A DNA stretch of 64,000 bases. Origin: Promethearchaeota archaeon (GTDB lineage Archaea > Asgardarchaeota > Lokiarchaeia > Sigynarchaeales > SOKP01). Made by a program: the position numbers and the translations under genes. A model generated the notes under the pieces. The model was not told the origin of the DNA and did not search any database. It saw only the letters and a program-made list of their open reading frames with translations. This document shows, piece by piece, positions 1 to 8,053 of the stretch (position 1 is its first letter; each line of letters starts with the position of its first letter). Where the stretch lies: contig JABXKC010000015.1 of assembly GCA_013375495.1 (NCBI GenBank), positions 1-64,000 on the forward strand, in the 5' to 3' direction.

Positions 1-286
1 TATTAAGTGTGATTCTTTTTTCTTCCCTCGCATCAATTTCTTGAGCATCAATTATTATTGTTTTATAACTTTCACAATTTTTTTTTATTATTTTTACTAG
101 CTCAGAGCGTCGTTTTGCTGATAGTTTTTTAGAATCCTTTACTCCTATTTCGCTTAAGATGATTAATTTTGATTTATTAAAACAAACACCACAAATAACC
201 ATTGGACCTAAGACAGGTCCTCTTCCTGCCTCGTCAATGCCACAAATTAGTTCCTGCTTAATTACCTGATTCTTGGATGAGGTCAA
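1..286 (-). CDS. rnhB: Ribonuclease HII, 5' part only (cut by left edge)
   Basis: The gene runs off the left edge, so only about the first 95 codons are present. The reading frame shows the RNase HII active-site motif [14 protein letters not shown] followed by KDSKKLS, both hallmarks of the enzyme that removes RNA from RNA-DNA hybrids during replication and repair. The Asp and Glu of DEAGRG are catalytic metal ligands in the family. I place the start at an in-frame TTG at 286, ten or so residues before the motif, as is usual for archaeal RNase HII. This start lies inside the 3' end of the upstream HTH gene (about 29 nt overlap), so the two genes are probably co-transcribed. Confidence 0.88.
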   Translation of the reverse strand, partial: MTSSKNQVIKQELICGIDEAGRGPVLGPMVICGVCFNKSKLIILSEIGVKDSKKLSAKRRSELVKIIKKNCESYKTIIIDAQEIDAREEKRITLN

Positions 287-1268
287 TAAATTCCGCTTCG
301 TCGTCCACTTTTTCTAAATTTCTAATTCTTACAATAGGAATCTTAATTTTCTTTAAAGAATCGGGTATCTTAATGTCATTATTCACGATAAAAAGAGAAT
401 TTGTGTGAAATAATTCAGTAAACATCTTTAAACATTTGAAACTAAGTTCGTTAATTTTTTTATCTTCTTCAGAAACTCCGGAAAAAAGAGGATAAAAACT
501 ACCTTCATCTTTCTCATCTAGTGTATTTGAAAAAAGAGATAGTTTAAACGGGATTGGACTTTTTCTGTACCAGTAAGAACTAATTCCAATATCATCTAAC
601 ACTTCTTGGAGATGAGATTCAAAGCGATTAAGATCAATATCTTCTCGAGTTTCTCTCTTATCAATTTCAAATTTGAAATTCCAATCAAAGAGATTAATTT
701 TTCTAAAAATATCTTGGTTTTCTAGAATCTCTGAGATTTTATTGGCAATCGTTTCAGAAGGGCGCATACTTTCATTTTCGTAAGCACAAACCGTTCTTTT
801 TGTAACACCTAGTAATTCAGAAAGCTCTTTTCGCGAAATTGAGCGCTTTTCCCTCAAGAGTTTCATTATGTTGCCATTTAAAAACATAACTCCCCCTCCT
901 CTCCTCGCCAATATATAAGGATATATCTCCTTATTAACTAAGTTTTCTAAGGTTGCTAAAGTTATAAATGGTAGTCCCTCTCTAATATAAATTGTATTAT
1001 CTTCTAACTCTTGATAACGATTTCTAATTCCAATCAGTATTGGTTTAGATTTTAATAATAACGAAAGAGATTTAATATCGTCAATAATGTCCGCATTTAA
1101 GTTATCTATATTTGGGAAAATTTTAACGCTAAAAATGTTGTCATTCTTTTTTACTAATAGATCAAAACAAAATTTATTCTTCTTATTAGTAAAGTTGTCT
1201 AGGATAAAAGTCTCAAAATTAGCATTTGTTAACAAACTATCGATTCTTTCAAGTATAGTCCCAGTCAT
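258..1268 (-). CDS. Archaeal HTH-type transcriptional regulator (N-terminal nuclease-like domain + HTH)
   Basis: This 336-aa protein matches the architecture of a conserved archaeal family annotated as putative HTH-type transcriptional regulators. The N-terminal part (about 1-120) is an alpha/beta domain with the pattern FDLLVKK...SVKIFPNID...KPILIGIRN. An XRE-type helix-turn-helix follows at about 130-185 ([19 protein letters not shown], then TKRTVCAYE). The last 140 residues form an uncharacterised domain. Its 3' end overlaps the start of rnhB, so the two form one transcription unit. The target is unknown. The family assignment rests on motif order and length and is fairly secure; the function is not. 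Confidence 0.75.
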   Translation of the reverse strand: MTGTILERIDSLLTNANFETFILDNFTNKKNKFCFDLLVKKNDNIFSVKIFPNIDNLNADIIDDIKSLSLLLKSKPILIGIRNRYQELEDNTIYIREGLPFITLATLENLVNKEIYPYILARRGGGVMFLNGNIMKLLREKRSISRKELSELLGVTKRTVCAYENESMRPSETIANKISEILENQDIFRKINLFDWNFKFEIDKRETREDIDLNRFESHLQEVLDDIGISSYWYRKSPIPFKLSLFSNTLDEKDEGSFYPLFSGVSEEDKKINELSFKCLKMFTELFHTNSLFIVNNDIKIPDSLKKIKIPIVRIRNLEKVDDEAEFIDLIQESGN

Positions 1269-1394
1269 ATATTCCCATTATTTTAAAAGATATATAGTCT
1301 AATAAAATTTTTTCATTTTGTAATTAAGTTCAGAGATAAAAAACTAAATTGCTAAAAAGTTTATTTTTGACAAAGGTAACTCGTTCCTAATCTT

Positions 1395-1961
1395 TTATCC
1401 CTTTGTAAGATTAAGGAAATTAGAATCTGTAATTATGCCTATGAATTTTTTATTTTCTTTCACTAAAACTGCTGGATAGTTTATTAATAAACTAGAAATA
1501 TCTTTCACATTCCAGTTTTTTTCAACTTCTGGAAATGGTAGTTCCTTAATGTCTGTTACTTTTAGGTTTAATATTACCGGATCATCGGTTATGTACTTCT
1601 GGATTCTTTTTGATGTAATACTCCCATAATTTTGGTTGTTTTCTAAAATTGGTATTTGTGATATATTGTATTTTGTCATGAGTTCCACGGCATCTTTTAC
1701 AGTTGATTGTGGCTTTATAAATATAATCTCAGGAGTTAATATATCTTCAGCGTGTTTTTTAGATCTTTTTCTGGATCTTTTCTCATTCTCTAAAAATTCA
1801 TATATCATTTTAAACTTGGAATACGGAGGATCCATTGTTCCATTTTCTATTCTCGATATTGTAGATTGGGACAATTGTAATTTCTCGCCCAATTCTTTTT
1901 GACTAATGTTTAAACTTTTTCGCAGATTTTTGATCTGAGAAAAATCTGGTAGTACTTCCAT
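1395..1961 (-). CDS. HTH-CBS domain transcriptional regulator
   Basis: 188 aa. An XRE-type HTH occupies about residues 8-62 (LRKSLNISQKELGEKLQLSQ, then STISRIENG) and a pair of CBS motifs fills about 75-185 (one begins IFIKPQSTVKDAVELMTKYN). CBS pairs bind adenosyl ligands in many proteins, and S-adenosylmethionine or methylthioadenosine in some archaeal members. The gene is divergent from the AdoMet synthetase gene across a 152-bp gap that contains a short inverted repeat. I infer, without proof, that it senses AdoMet or a related nucleotide and controls mat and perhaps itself. Confidence 0.82.
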   Translation of the reverse strand: MEVLPDFSQIKNLRKSLNISQKELGEKLQLSQSTISRIENGTMDPPYSKFKMIYEFLENEKRSRKRSKKHAEDILTPEIIFIKPQSTVKDAVELMTKYNISQIPILENNQNYGSITSKRIQKYITDDPVILNLKVTDIKELPFPEVEKNWNVKDISSLLINYPAVLVKENKKFIGIITDSNFLNLTKG

Positions 1962-2007
1962 TTTAAAATGCGTAAAACTTATTTAGTATAATTTAAGAGC
2001 ATATTTC

Positions 2008-2022
2008 ATGCAAATTATGCAT
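2008..2022. promoter_or_regulatory. Inverted repeat ATGCA-N5-TGCAT, candidate operator
   Basis: A perfect 5+5 inverted repeat lies in the divergent gap between the HTH-CBS regulator and mat. The hexamer gcatat occurs on both sides of it (1999 and 2019). Its place, about 60 bp upstream of the mat TATA-like box and 47 bp from the regulator start, fits a shared operator. AT-rich DNA yields short palindromes by chance, so this is only a candidate. Confidence 0.3.
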
Positions 2023-2083
2023 ATTATTATCAATAATTATTTATAAATACCATTAATTTTAAGATACATAATTAAAATAACTA

Positions 2084-2092
2084 TTTATATAA
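2084..2092 (+). promoter_or_regulatory. TATA-like box of the AdoMet synthetase gene
   Basis: The sequence tttatataa lies about 25 bp upstream of the mat ATG at 2114. Archaeal transcription begins roughly 25 bp after the TATA box, so the mRNA would begin at or next to the ATG. No Shine-Dalgarno sequence is visible between them. A leaderless mRNA is the simplest reading. Confidence 0.45.
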
Positions 2093-2113
2093 TTAACATA
2101 GAGTCTATTCAAA

Positions 2114-3355
2114 ATGTTGAAAATTACACAAGCGAATTTTTTACCTATTGAAAAAAGCGAATTTCCGGAGATTTGCGAAAGAAAGGGCGTTGGTCACCCC
2201 GATAGTGTGTGTGACGCTGTTGCTGATGCGTGTTCCAGAGCACTTTGTGTATATTACTTGGAAAACTTCGATAGAGTCTACCATCATAATGTAGATAAAG
2301 CGGCATTGGTTGGAGGAACAGCTAAACCACAATTTGGTGGAGGAATGATAATTCAACCTCAATATTTCTTAATCGTTGGAAGAGCAATAAATCAAATACT
2401 CACCGAATGCGGAACTGAAAGTAAATTAGAATACATCCCGGTTGCGACTATTTGTATTGAAACTCAACGAATTGAGCTTGGTAAAATTTTTAGAAATCTC
2501 GATTTGAATAAAGATATACAATTTGATTATGCGGTTAGGCCGGGTTCTATTGATCTGACAGGTGTTTTTGATGATTCACATCATTCAGAGGATATCCCTC
2601 TTGCAAACGACACTAGTTTTGGGGTAGGATACGCACCATATTCCGACGCAGAAAAAATTACATTAGAAGTCGAACGATTAATTAATTCCGACAAATTTAA
2701 GGCTAAATGTAAAGGATCGGGAGAGGACGTCAAAGTTATGACGGAGAGGCTAGGAAACAAGCTAGGTATTACGGTTGCGGTTGCGATGGTCAGTAAATAT
2801 ATCAATGATATTGATGAGTATATTAGCTACACAAATCAAATCAAAGATGCAATCTTAGATTTAGCAGCAAAAGTTATCCCAGAACGTGAAGTCTCTTGTC
2901 AGGTAAATGTTGGAGACAATGTAGAGAAAGGTATAGTGTACCTTACGATAACAGGAACATCCGCTGAAGCAGGAGACGATGGCGAGGTTGGAAGAGGAAA
3001 TCGATCAAACGGTCTAATAACTCCATGTAGAACAATGAGTTTAGAAGCAGTATGTGGAAAAAATCCGATAAATCACGTAGGTAAATTGTATAACATATTA
3101 GGTACTGAAATTAGTAGAGAGATATACAAAAGAGGAGAAGGAGATATTTTGGAAGCGCATGTAAAGCTCTTATCCCAGATTGGACGCCCTATTACGGATC
3201 CTTGGGTGAACTCAATAGAATTAATTCCTGCTGATAATGTGAATTTTGCTAGTATTGAAAAAATAGCAAAGGAAGTGTCGGAAGAAATGTTAAGCAAGGA
3301 GTATACTATTGACCTTAGAAAGCGGTTGATCGCAGGAGAAGTTCAAACTTTTTAA
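2114..3355 (+). CDS. mat: S-adenosylmethionine synthetase, archaeal type
   Basis: 413 aa, the normal length for archaeal methionine adenosyltransferase, which makes AdoMet from methionine and ATP. Recognisable blocks are [18 protein letters not shown] near the N-terminus, [10 protein letters not shown], and [20 protein letters not shown] with [13 protein letters not shown] in the C-terminal half. These belong to the archaeal branch, which is very different in sequence from bacterial MetK. It is a single gene transcribed away from an HTH-CBS regulator. The ATG start appears leaderless. Confidence 0.97.
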   Translation: MLKITQANFLPIEKSEFPEICERKGVGHPDSVCDAVADACSRALCVYYLENFDRVYHHNVDKAALVGGTAKPQFGGGMIIQPQYFLIVGRAINQILTECGTESKLEYIPVATICIETQRIELGKIFRNLDLNKDIQFDYAVRPGSIDLTGVFDDSHHSEDIPLANDTSFGVGYAPYSDAEKITLEVERLINSDKFKAKCKGSGEDVKVMTERLGNKLGITVAVAMVSKYINDIDEYISYTNQIKDAILDLAAKVIPEREVSCQVNVGDNVEKGIVYLTITGTSAEAGDDGEVGRGNRSNGLITPCRTMSLEAVCGKNPINHVGKLYNILGTEISREIYKRGEGDILEAHVKLLSQIGRPITDPWVNSIELIPADNVNFASIEKIAKEVSEEMLSKEYTIDLRKRLIAGEVQTF

Positions 3356-3487
3356 TTTTTTAGATTTGATAGTAACATTTTTTTTATTCTTTTTATATAT
3401 AGTACTGAGAGTTATTTATAGTACAAGTTAGCATTATTTTTACATTAAAGATTTTGACTTAATAAAGAAAATCGAAGTGAACTAAAT

Positions 3488-3745
3488 TTGGGATTAGATA
3501 AATGGATAAAATCTGAGGAAACTAAAACTAAAGAAAAAAAAAAAAAAGAGGAAGGCGATCAGAAAAAGAAAAGTGATTCTAAGCCAAAAGGTAAGCAAAT
3601 TGAGAAAAATTTATTAAAATTAACGAAATTTGAGCTTATTTGTTCAAATGCAAAATGTAAATATAAAAAGACAATAGTGAAGAAACTTTTAACAAAAAAA
3701 GATAAAGTCTGCCCTAGATGTAAAAATGAGATGAAACTCAAGTAA
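3488..3745 (+). CDS. Small basic zinc-ribbon protein
   Basis: 85 aa from a TTG start. The N-terminal half is almost pure Lys/Glu and is probably disordered. The C-terminal half carries a zinc-ribbon pattern C52-x4-C57 ... C75-x2-C78 (CSNAKC and CPRC). The high positive charge suggests nucleic-acid or ribosome binding, but I recognise no named family. It converges with the next gene, with only 3 bp between the stop codons. Confidence 0.65.
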   Translation: MGLDKWIKSEETKTKEKKKKEEGDQKKKSDSKPKGKQIEKNLLKLTKFELICSNAKCKYKKTIVKKLLTKKDKVCPRCKNEMKLK

Positions 3746-3748
3746 ATT

Positions 3749-4003
3749 TTAATTAGACATACCTTTTTCAAGAATTTTACTTTCTGGAAGGTTCTGAAGA
3801 TCGAACTGTGTCTCACAATTTGGGCATCTGTCTTTTTTCTTACTATATTTTAAAATTAGGTAGAGAAAAAACCCCAATCCAACTGTCATGATTACCAGGA
3901 AGCATAACACTTCATGGTATATATGTTCAAAATTTTTTCTTCCAAGAATGACCTCTTGTTCACATGTCGGACAAAAAACCGTTTTTTTCCCCGTTACTAT
4001 CAA
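3749..4003 (-). CDS. LITAF-like zinc-ribbon membrane protein
   Basis: 84 aa from a TTG start. A CxxC (C11, C14) and a CPNC (C60, C63) flank a hydrophobic stretch at about 33-52. This two-half zinc ribbon split by a hydrophobic segment is the layout of the eukaryotic LITAF/SIMPLE domain, a monotopic membrane domain of endosomal proteins. The likeness is in architecture, not in detailed sequence. It could also be an ordinary single-span protein with a CxxC on each side. No function is assigned. Confidence 0.55.
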   Translation of the reverse strand: MIVTGKKTVFCPTCEQEVILGRKNFEHIYHEVLCFLVIMTVGLGFFLYLILKYSKKKDRCPNCETQFDLQNLPESKILEKGMSN

Positions 4004-4190
4004 CTGTTTTTTATTATTCTATATAAATAAATAGGTAAATTGTTATTTAATTATTTTATGTTACTTAGGAAAGTAGGGCTAATACGATGAATGATCTAAT
4101 TTTTAAACTAAAAATTATTAATGTTGAATTTTATATCATATGTAATATCTTCTTAAAAATAATTATAATAAAATTGAAAAGGTCTAAATA

Positions 4191-5135
4191 ATGCCTATAT
4201 GTTATCATTGTGGAACTGAAGTCTCCGAATCGTTCCACTGTACGAAGTGTGGTCAATCTTATTGTTCTCTGCATAAAGATCCTATAGATCATGAGTGTAA
4301 TATTGTTATAGAGAGCTTAAACTTCAGGCCACAACAAGTATCACATACAGTTCCATCATATAATGCTCCAACTCAAGTAATACCTCAGAGTGTATCACAA
4401 AGCACAATGCAAGACGGTGTGATTCGAGGAACCAGTGATGGGAGTTATACTTGGTATCGCCAAGAACAAGCCGTTCCTGAGGATGCTTTCGATCCAGACT
4501 CTGGAATCTCGTTCAAGGGCATATTTCTAGCTCATAAATCTGAACTCACTCATTTTTTAATTGCAGGGATAATAATATATGTCATAGGAATAATAAGCTT
4601 CTATACCAGCATAGGTTCTGCATATTTTTGGACATTATTTATCCTTGCAGGTTTTTATGTAACTGCTTTTCTCTTTCATGAATTAGGGCACCGCCAAGTG
4701 GCTGTTCATTTTAAATTGCAAACAAAATTTAGGCTACTTACTTATGGTTTGTTGATGACTTTAATCTCTCTTGGAAGGTTTGCTCTACCTGGAGCTGTTG
4801 TCGTTTTAGGGCTTGACAAGATTAGTAGAAAAACTGGTTTATGTAAAGCAGCGGGTCCTTTTGTAAATTTGGTGTATGGTTCGATTTTGTTTTTAATTTC
4901 ATTTATTATTCCAAAGGCATTCTATCCACTGAATTTTATCTTTTGTATAGGCTCATATTTAAATTTCATGTTAGGATCATTCAATATGATCCCTTTTGGG
5001 ATTTTGGATGGGCAAAATATATGGAAATGGAAAAAAAAAGTATACTTTGGATTAATTGGGTCATTATTACCATTACTTATCGTAACAATGCTTATTATAA
5101 ATAGTTCCATTAGTTTAGATCTCTATCTTCCATAA
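4191..5135 (+). CDS. AN1 zinc finger fused to site-2-protease-like membrane metalloprotease (M50)
   Basis: 314 aa. The N-terminus is an AN1-type finger (C4, C7, C17, C20, C25, H28, H34, C36). A polar linker of about 80 residues follows, then several membrane segments from about residue 118. The zinc-protease motif HELGH is at 163-167 inside a hydrophobic segment. The second family motif, N265-x2-P268 ... L272-D273-G274, is also present. Both motifs are intact, so an active intramembrane metalloprotease is likely. The next gene has the same finger on a rhomboid-like core, suggesting a functional pair. Substrates are unknown; the finger may recruit ubiquitin-like or chaperone partners, as AN1 fingers do in eukaryotes. 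Confidence 0.85.
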   Translation: MPICYHCGTEVSESFHCTKCGQSYCSLHKDPIDHECNIVIESLNFRPQQVSHTVPSYNAPTQVIPQSVSQSTMQDGVIRGTSDGSYTWYRQEQAVPEDAFDPDSGISFKGIFLAHKSELTHFLIAGIIIYVIGIISFYTSIGSAYFWTLFILAGFYVTAFLFHELGHRQVAVHFKLQTKFRLLTYGLLMTLISLGRFALPGAVVVLGLDKISRKTGLCKAAGPFVNLVYGSILFLISFIIPKAFYPLNFIFCIGSYLNFMLGSFNMIPFGILDGQNIWKWKKKVYFGLIGSLLPLLIVTMLIINSSISLDLYLP

Positions 5136-5322
5136 ACCTAAATGATAAAATACAAATTTTTTGTTCAATTACTTTAGAGTATAAATTTTTCTTTAGGATT
5201 ATTTAAATTTTAAAAAAAAATATGAATGATCAAAGTTTATTTAGAATAACCATAGAAAAATGGAAGAAAAGAAAGCAATAAATTATAATTATTATTATTT
5301 TCCAATAGTATAGGTATAATCC

Positions 5323-6222
5323 ATGACATTTTGCGAACATTGTGGTGAAAAAATTAATTTCTTACCATTCAAATGTAAGTATTGCGGTGGATCGTATTGT
5401 AAAGAGCATCGCTTACCTGAGAATCATCAATGTACTTTTGAATTGAAGAGTATTCCGATTACACCTTCAAAGTTAAGAGAAGCGCCATCAAAAAGTGGTT
5501 ATTCGAGTGGAACTTCAAGGAATTTCAAGAAATATATGAAAAGACAAGACAAGCAAAAACAAAAAGCCACTAAGCTTTATAAAAGTTATAATTTTAAACC
5601 TACTCAAAAAAATGGAACGAAAATCTTAATTATTGCGATTTTTGTTTTGTCTATTGCGAGTATAGCGTATCCACTGTATTTAACCTTAAGTAGGCTCAGT
5701 TTTTTAGATTTTTGGTTATGGACTTTTGTTACTTCAGTATTTGTGAGTTATACTTCTGATTTTTTTGGATTATTTTTTCTAGTTATCCTCATACTTTTTT
5801 TCTATATAATTATTAAAAATCTTGAACAGGCTTTTGGAACAAAATTCTTACTACGCTTGTATTTGACTTGCGCATTATTCTCTGGATTGCTTTATTTTAT
5901 ACTATGGATTATAATGGAGATGTTCCTAATACCTTCTGGGTTTATAATAATAATTCCTTATGGATTGGCCTCGGGAGCTTTACTAGGTGTTATTTGTTTC
6001 ACGATATTTATGAATTGGAACCGTCAAATGACATTTTTAATTTTTTTTATGCCGATAAGGATGAAAGGGAAAACCATCATAACCTTCTTAATTCTAATAA
6101 AGCTAATTCCAGGTTTACTGTTTGCAATTGACTTTCCTCCTGCTCTATTAATTTATCTTCCTGATTTGGGAGGAATTCTCGCTTCTTATCTCGTATATAG
6201 GTACAAACTAAAAAATCGATAG
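5323..6222 (+). CDS. AN1 zinc finger fused to rhomboid-like membrane protein, apparently inactive
   Basis: 299 aa. An AN1 finger (C4, C7, C18, C21, C26, H29, H35, C37) precedes a basic linker and about six membrane segments. The rhomboid serine motif is seen as GLASGALLGV with S217. In the last segment, where active rhomboids have a catalytic His followed by GG, the sequence reads DLGG with D281. The usual His-containing motif of the second segment is also absent (SYTSDFFGLFF). It therefore looks like a pseudoprotease of the iRhom/Derlin kind. It follows the AN1-M50 gene on the same strand after 187 bp. Confidence 0.75.
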   Translation: MTFCEHCGEKINFLPFKCKYCGGSYCKEHRLPENHQCTFELKSIPITPSKLREAPSKSGYSSGTSRNFKKYMKRQDKQKQKATKLYKSYNFKPTQKNGTKILIIAIFVLSIASIAYPLYLTLSRLSFLDFWLWTFVTSVFVSYTSDFFGLFFLVILILFFYIIIKNLEQAFGTKFLLRLYLTCALFSGLLYFILWIIMEMFLIPSGFIIIIPYGLASGALLGVICFTIFMNWNRQMTFLIFFMPIRMKGKTIITFLILIKLIPGLLFAIDFPPALLIYLPDLGGILASYLVYRYKLKNR

Positions 6223-6323
6223 TTAATTATGATATATTTATAACTCAAATCCGAAAAAAATATCAACGAATAAAAGCTATTTTTTTTATCATTATTAATT
6301 TATCTTTTAATTGAGTTTTATTA

Positions 6324-6983
6324 ATGCCAGAAGAAGAGCTATCAAAAATAATTGAGTTAAATGAGGATTTAATTGAAAACAACGAAATTTTAGCAGCTCA
6401 AAATAAAGAAATACTCATAAAGTATAATATTCGTTCTTTTGATGTTGTTGGAGCTATAGGGGCTGGAAAAACAGCGCTTTTAGAGTCAATTTCTAAGAGG
6501 ATTTCAAAAAATAAAAGAGTCTTAGTAATTAACGGAGATGTAACCACGAGAATTGATGCTGATCGTATAGAGATACATGGTGTAAAAACCATCCAGATAA
6601 ACACCGGTAGGGAATGTGCTTTAAATTCTTATCACATTTCTCAGGTGATAAAGAATTCTGATTTAAGTGAGTACGATGTAGTTTTTATAGAAAATGTTGG
6701 AAATCTTATATGCCCTTCAGATTTTATTTTAGGTACTGATAAAAGAATAGTTGTCGTGTCTATTACGGAAGGACCATGGGTTATTCGAAAGCATCCGATG
6801 TTATTTAAATTTTCAGACATTGCTGTTATTAATAAAGTTGATCTAATCGATGTAATAGATGTAAATATTGAAAATATGATTAGCGATGCATTGGAAATAA
6901 ATCCGAATATAAAAATATTTACAACCAGTGCAGTTACAGAAGAGAACATACCTGAATTAATAAAAGAGTTATTCCCAGATTAA
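6324..6983 (+). CDS. hypB: HypB-like nickel-insertion GTPase with altered metal site
   Basis: 219 aa. The P-loop GAIGAGKT (43-50), the motif NGDV..RIDADRI, FIENVGNLICP and NKVDL identify the SIMIBI GTPase HypB, which delivers nickel to [NiFe] hydrogenase (with HypA). In characterised archaeal HypB a Cys-His pair and a distant Cys bind metal at the dimer interface. Here the first Cys is kept (C98) but the next residue is Ala (A99), and C130 is kept. The usual acidic switch region after TEG is also changed (EGPWVIRKHP). No hydrogenase or other hyp gene lies in the window. It may have reduced metal affinity or a different client. Confidence 0.85.
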   Translation: MPEEELSKIIELNEDLIENNEILAAQNKEILIKYNIRSFDVVGAIGAGKTALLESISKRISKNKRVLVINGDVTTRIDADRIEIHGVKTIQINTGRECALNSYHISQVIKNSDLSEYDVVFIENVGNLICPSDFILGTDKRIVVVSITEGPWVIRKHPMLFKFSDIAVINKVDLIDVIDVNIENMISDALEINPNIKIFTTSAVTEENIPELIKELFPD

Positions 6984-7066
6984 TTAAAAGAAATCAATTG
7001 TAGATTGGTTAAATTAAAAATAAAAGTAAATGAAGATAGTATTAATAATAAAATAATATTTTTATT

Positions 7067-7083
7067 GAAGGTGTTGATATATC
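7067..7083 (+). promoter_or_regulatory. Shine-Dalgarno pointing at a possible ATC start
   Basis: The purine-rich gaaggtg (7067-7073) is followed after 7 nt by an in-frame ATC at 7081. No ATG, GTG or TTG exists in frame between the last stop (7075-7077) and the GTG at 7138. Translation from 7081 gives SLRQYNTELGLLIDKIVKV, which looks like the first helix of an LSm protein. The spacing is ideal, so initiation at ATC, or an ATG misread or mutated here, is suggested. Confidence 0.4.
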
Positions 7084-7500
7084 AGTTTAAGGCAATATAA
7101 TACAGAATTAGGATTACTTATTGATAAGATTGTTAAAGTGTATCTCGAAAAAGACAAGTTCTTTGTTGGTCAGTTAAAAGGAATTTCAGAAGATTCTAAC
7201 CTTATTTTAATAAATGTTAAAAATGAAAAAAATAAAATTTTCCCTAAAATTTTGATCAGGAGTTCCTATTATCATTACGTAACAGTAGAAGAAGAACCCT
7301 TTCCTATGCAAGGATTAGCTGATAGAATTGCTACTATTTTTTCTAAAGGACATGTAAATTTTATTGAAGATCAAAACATTATTTCCATATTAAACGGGAA
7401 AATTATTGTAAATGAGGATGGAGTGAGAGGCACTGGTCCTTCAGCTGATCGCGTAAAAAAGATATACGAACAATTCAAAATTGATTTAGATAAGGAGTAA
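7081..7500 (+). CDS. LSm (Sm-like) RNA-binding protein with C-terminal extension
   Basis: The Sm1 motif is clear: IDKIVKVYLEKDKFFVGQLK then GISEDSNLILINV. A weaker Sm2-like strand, KILIRSSYYHYVTVEE, follows. The last 70 residues form a second small domain, so the protein resembles the SmAP3 type rather than the short SmAP1/2. Sm-like archaeal proteins form rings that bind U-rich RNA. The only conventional start is GTG at 7138 (120 aa), but this would cut off the conserved first helix. Starting at ATC 7081 gives about 139 aa and a complete LSm fold. It converges with the AAA+/KITE operon. Confidence 0.72.
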   Translation: MSLRQYNTELGLLIDKIVKVYLEKDKFFVGQLKGISEDSNLILINVKNEKNKIFPKILIRSSYYHYVTVEEEPFPMQGLADRIATIFSKGHVNFIEDQNIISILNGKIIVNEDGVRGTGPSADRVKKIYEQFKIDLDKE

Positions 7501-7504
7501 TTTT

Positions 7505-7520
7505 GATCCTTTTTTTTTTA
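7505..7520 (+). terminator. T-tract after the LSm gene
   Basis: A run of nine T residues (7510-7518) follows the LSm stop codon within 20 bp. U-rich tracts terminate archaeal transcription. It lies between two convergent genes 23 bp apart. Confidence 0.35.
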
Positions 7521-7523
7521 TAA

Positions 7524-8045
7524 TTAATCCGCTTGAGTTTTTGTACTAAGTGCTTCTAGAAGATTTTTCAAATCTAAATCTTGAAGAATATTTTTCAATA
7601 GTGTTTTTCCCAACGGAGTAATTCGTAGTATATTTTGATCTTCAAATTTCCTTATGTAATCGTTTTTAATTAGAAATTCTACGTCGGAACTCCAGACTTC
7701 CTTAAAAATCTCCTCTAAGTCTTTAATTTCTAAATTTTCGTCTATTTCTTTACTTAATGCCAGAATTAAGGCTAAAGTACCGTATTGAGAGGGTGTTATT
7801 TCATCATCTTTACCCTCAGATGTTAAAACATAATAGATTTGATTTAAAAACTTCGATTTAATAAATTCAAAACCAATATTTTGTAAATTTAAATAAACAG
7901 CGCTTATAATTTCTTCAAATTCGAAATTCTTACTTAAAATCCTTAGATCTTCCTCTCGAATCATTTTTTGCGGGCTAGTTAAAACAATTTTTGCAATATT
8001 TCTTACAACTTCTTCAAAATTTATATTTTCCATAGTTATTCTCAT
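7524..8045 (-). CDS. Tandem winged-helix protein, ScpB/KITE-like
   Basis: 173 aa, last gene of the eight-gene operon. Secondary-structure reading gives two winged-helix units. In the first, IREEDLRILSKNFEFEEIIS leads to a strand pair ending YYVLTSE. The second begins TPSQYGTLALILAL and ends VEFLIKNDYIRK...LRITPLG. The order wH, then YxLT, then T-x-x-Q-x-x-T-L-A, then wH resembles ScpB and MAGE/Nse3 proteins, which dock on kleisins in SMC complexes. I see the resemblance by pattern only. An 8-bp gap links it to the coiled-coil gene upstream. Confidence 0.6.
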   Translation of the reverse strand: MRITMENINFEEVVRNIAKIVLTSPQKMIREEDLRILSKNFEFEEIISAVYLNLQNIGFEFIKSKFLNQIYYVLTSEGKDDEITPSQYGTLALILALSKEIDENLEIKDLEEIFKEVWSSDVEFLIKNDYIRKFEDQNILRITPLGKTLLKNILQDLDLKNLLEALSTKTQAD

Positions 8046-8053
8046 CTTCTCTT

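Noticed and set aside
4087..4191. Short ORF starting MNDLIFKLK before the AN1-M50 gene
   Set aside because: Only about 34 codons, rich in Ile/Lys as expected of translated AT-rich DNA, and no ribosome-binding site.
5222..5281. 19-codon ORF starting MNDQSLF before the AN1-rhomboid gene
   Set aside because: Too short and without other support, although its start resembles that of the ORF at 4087.
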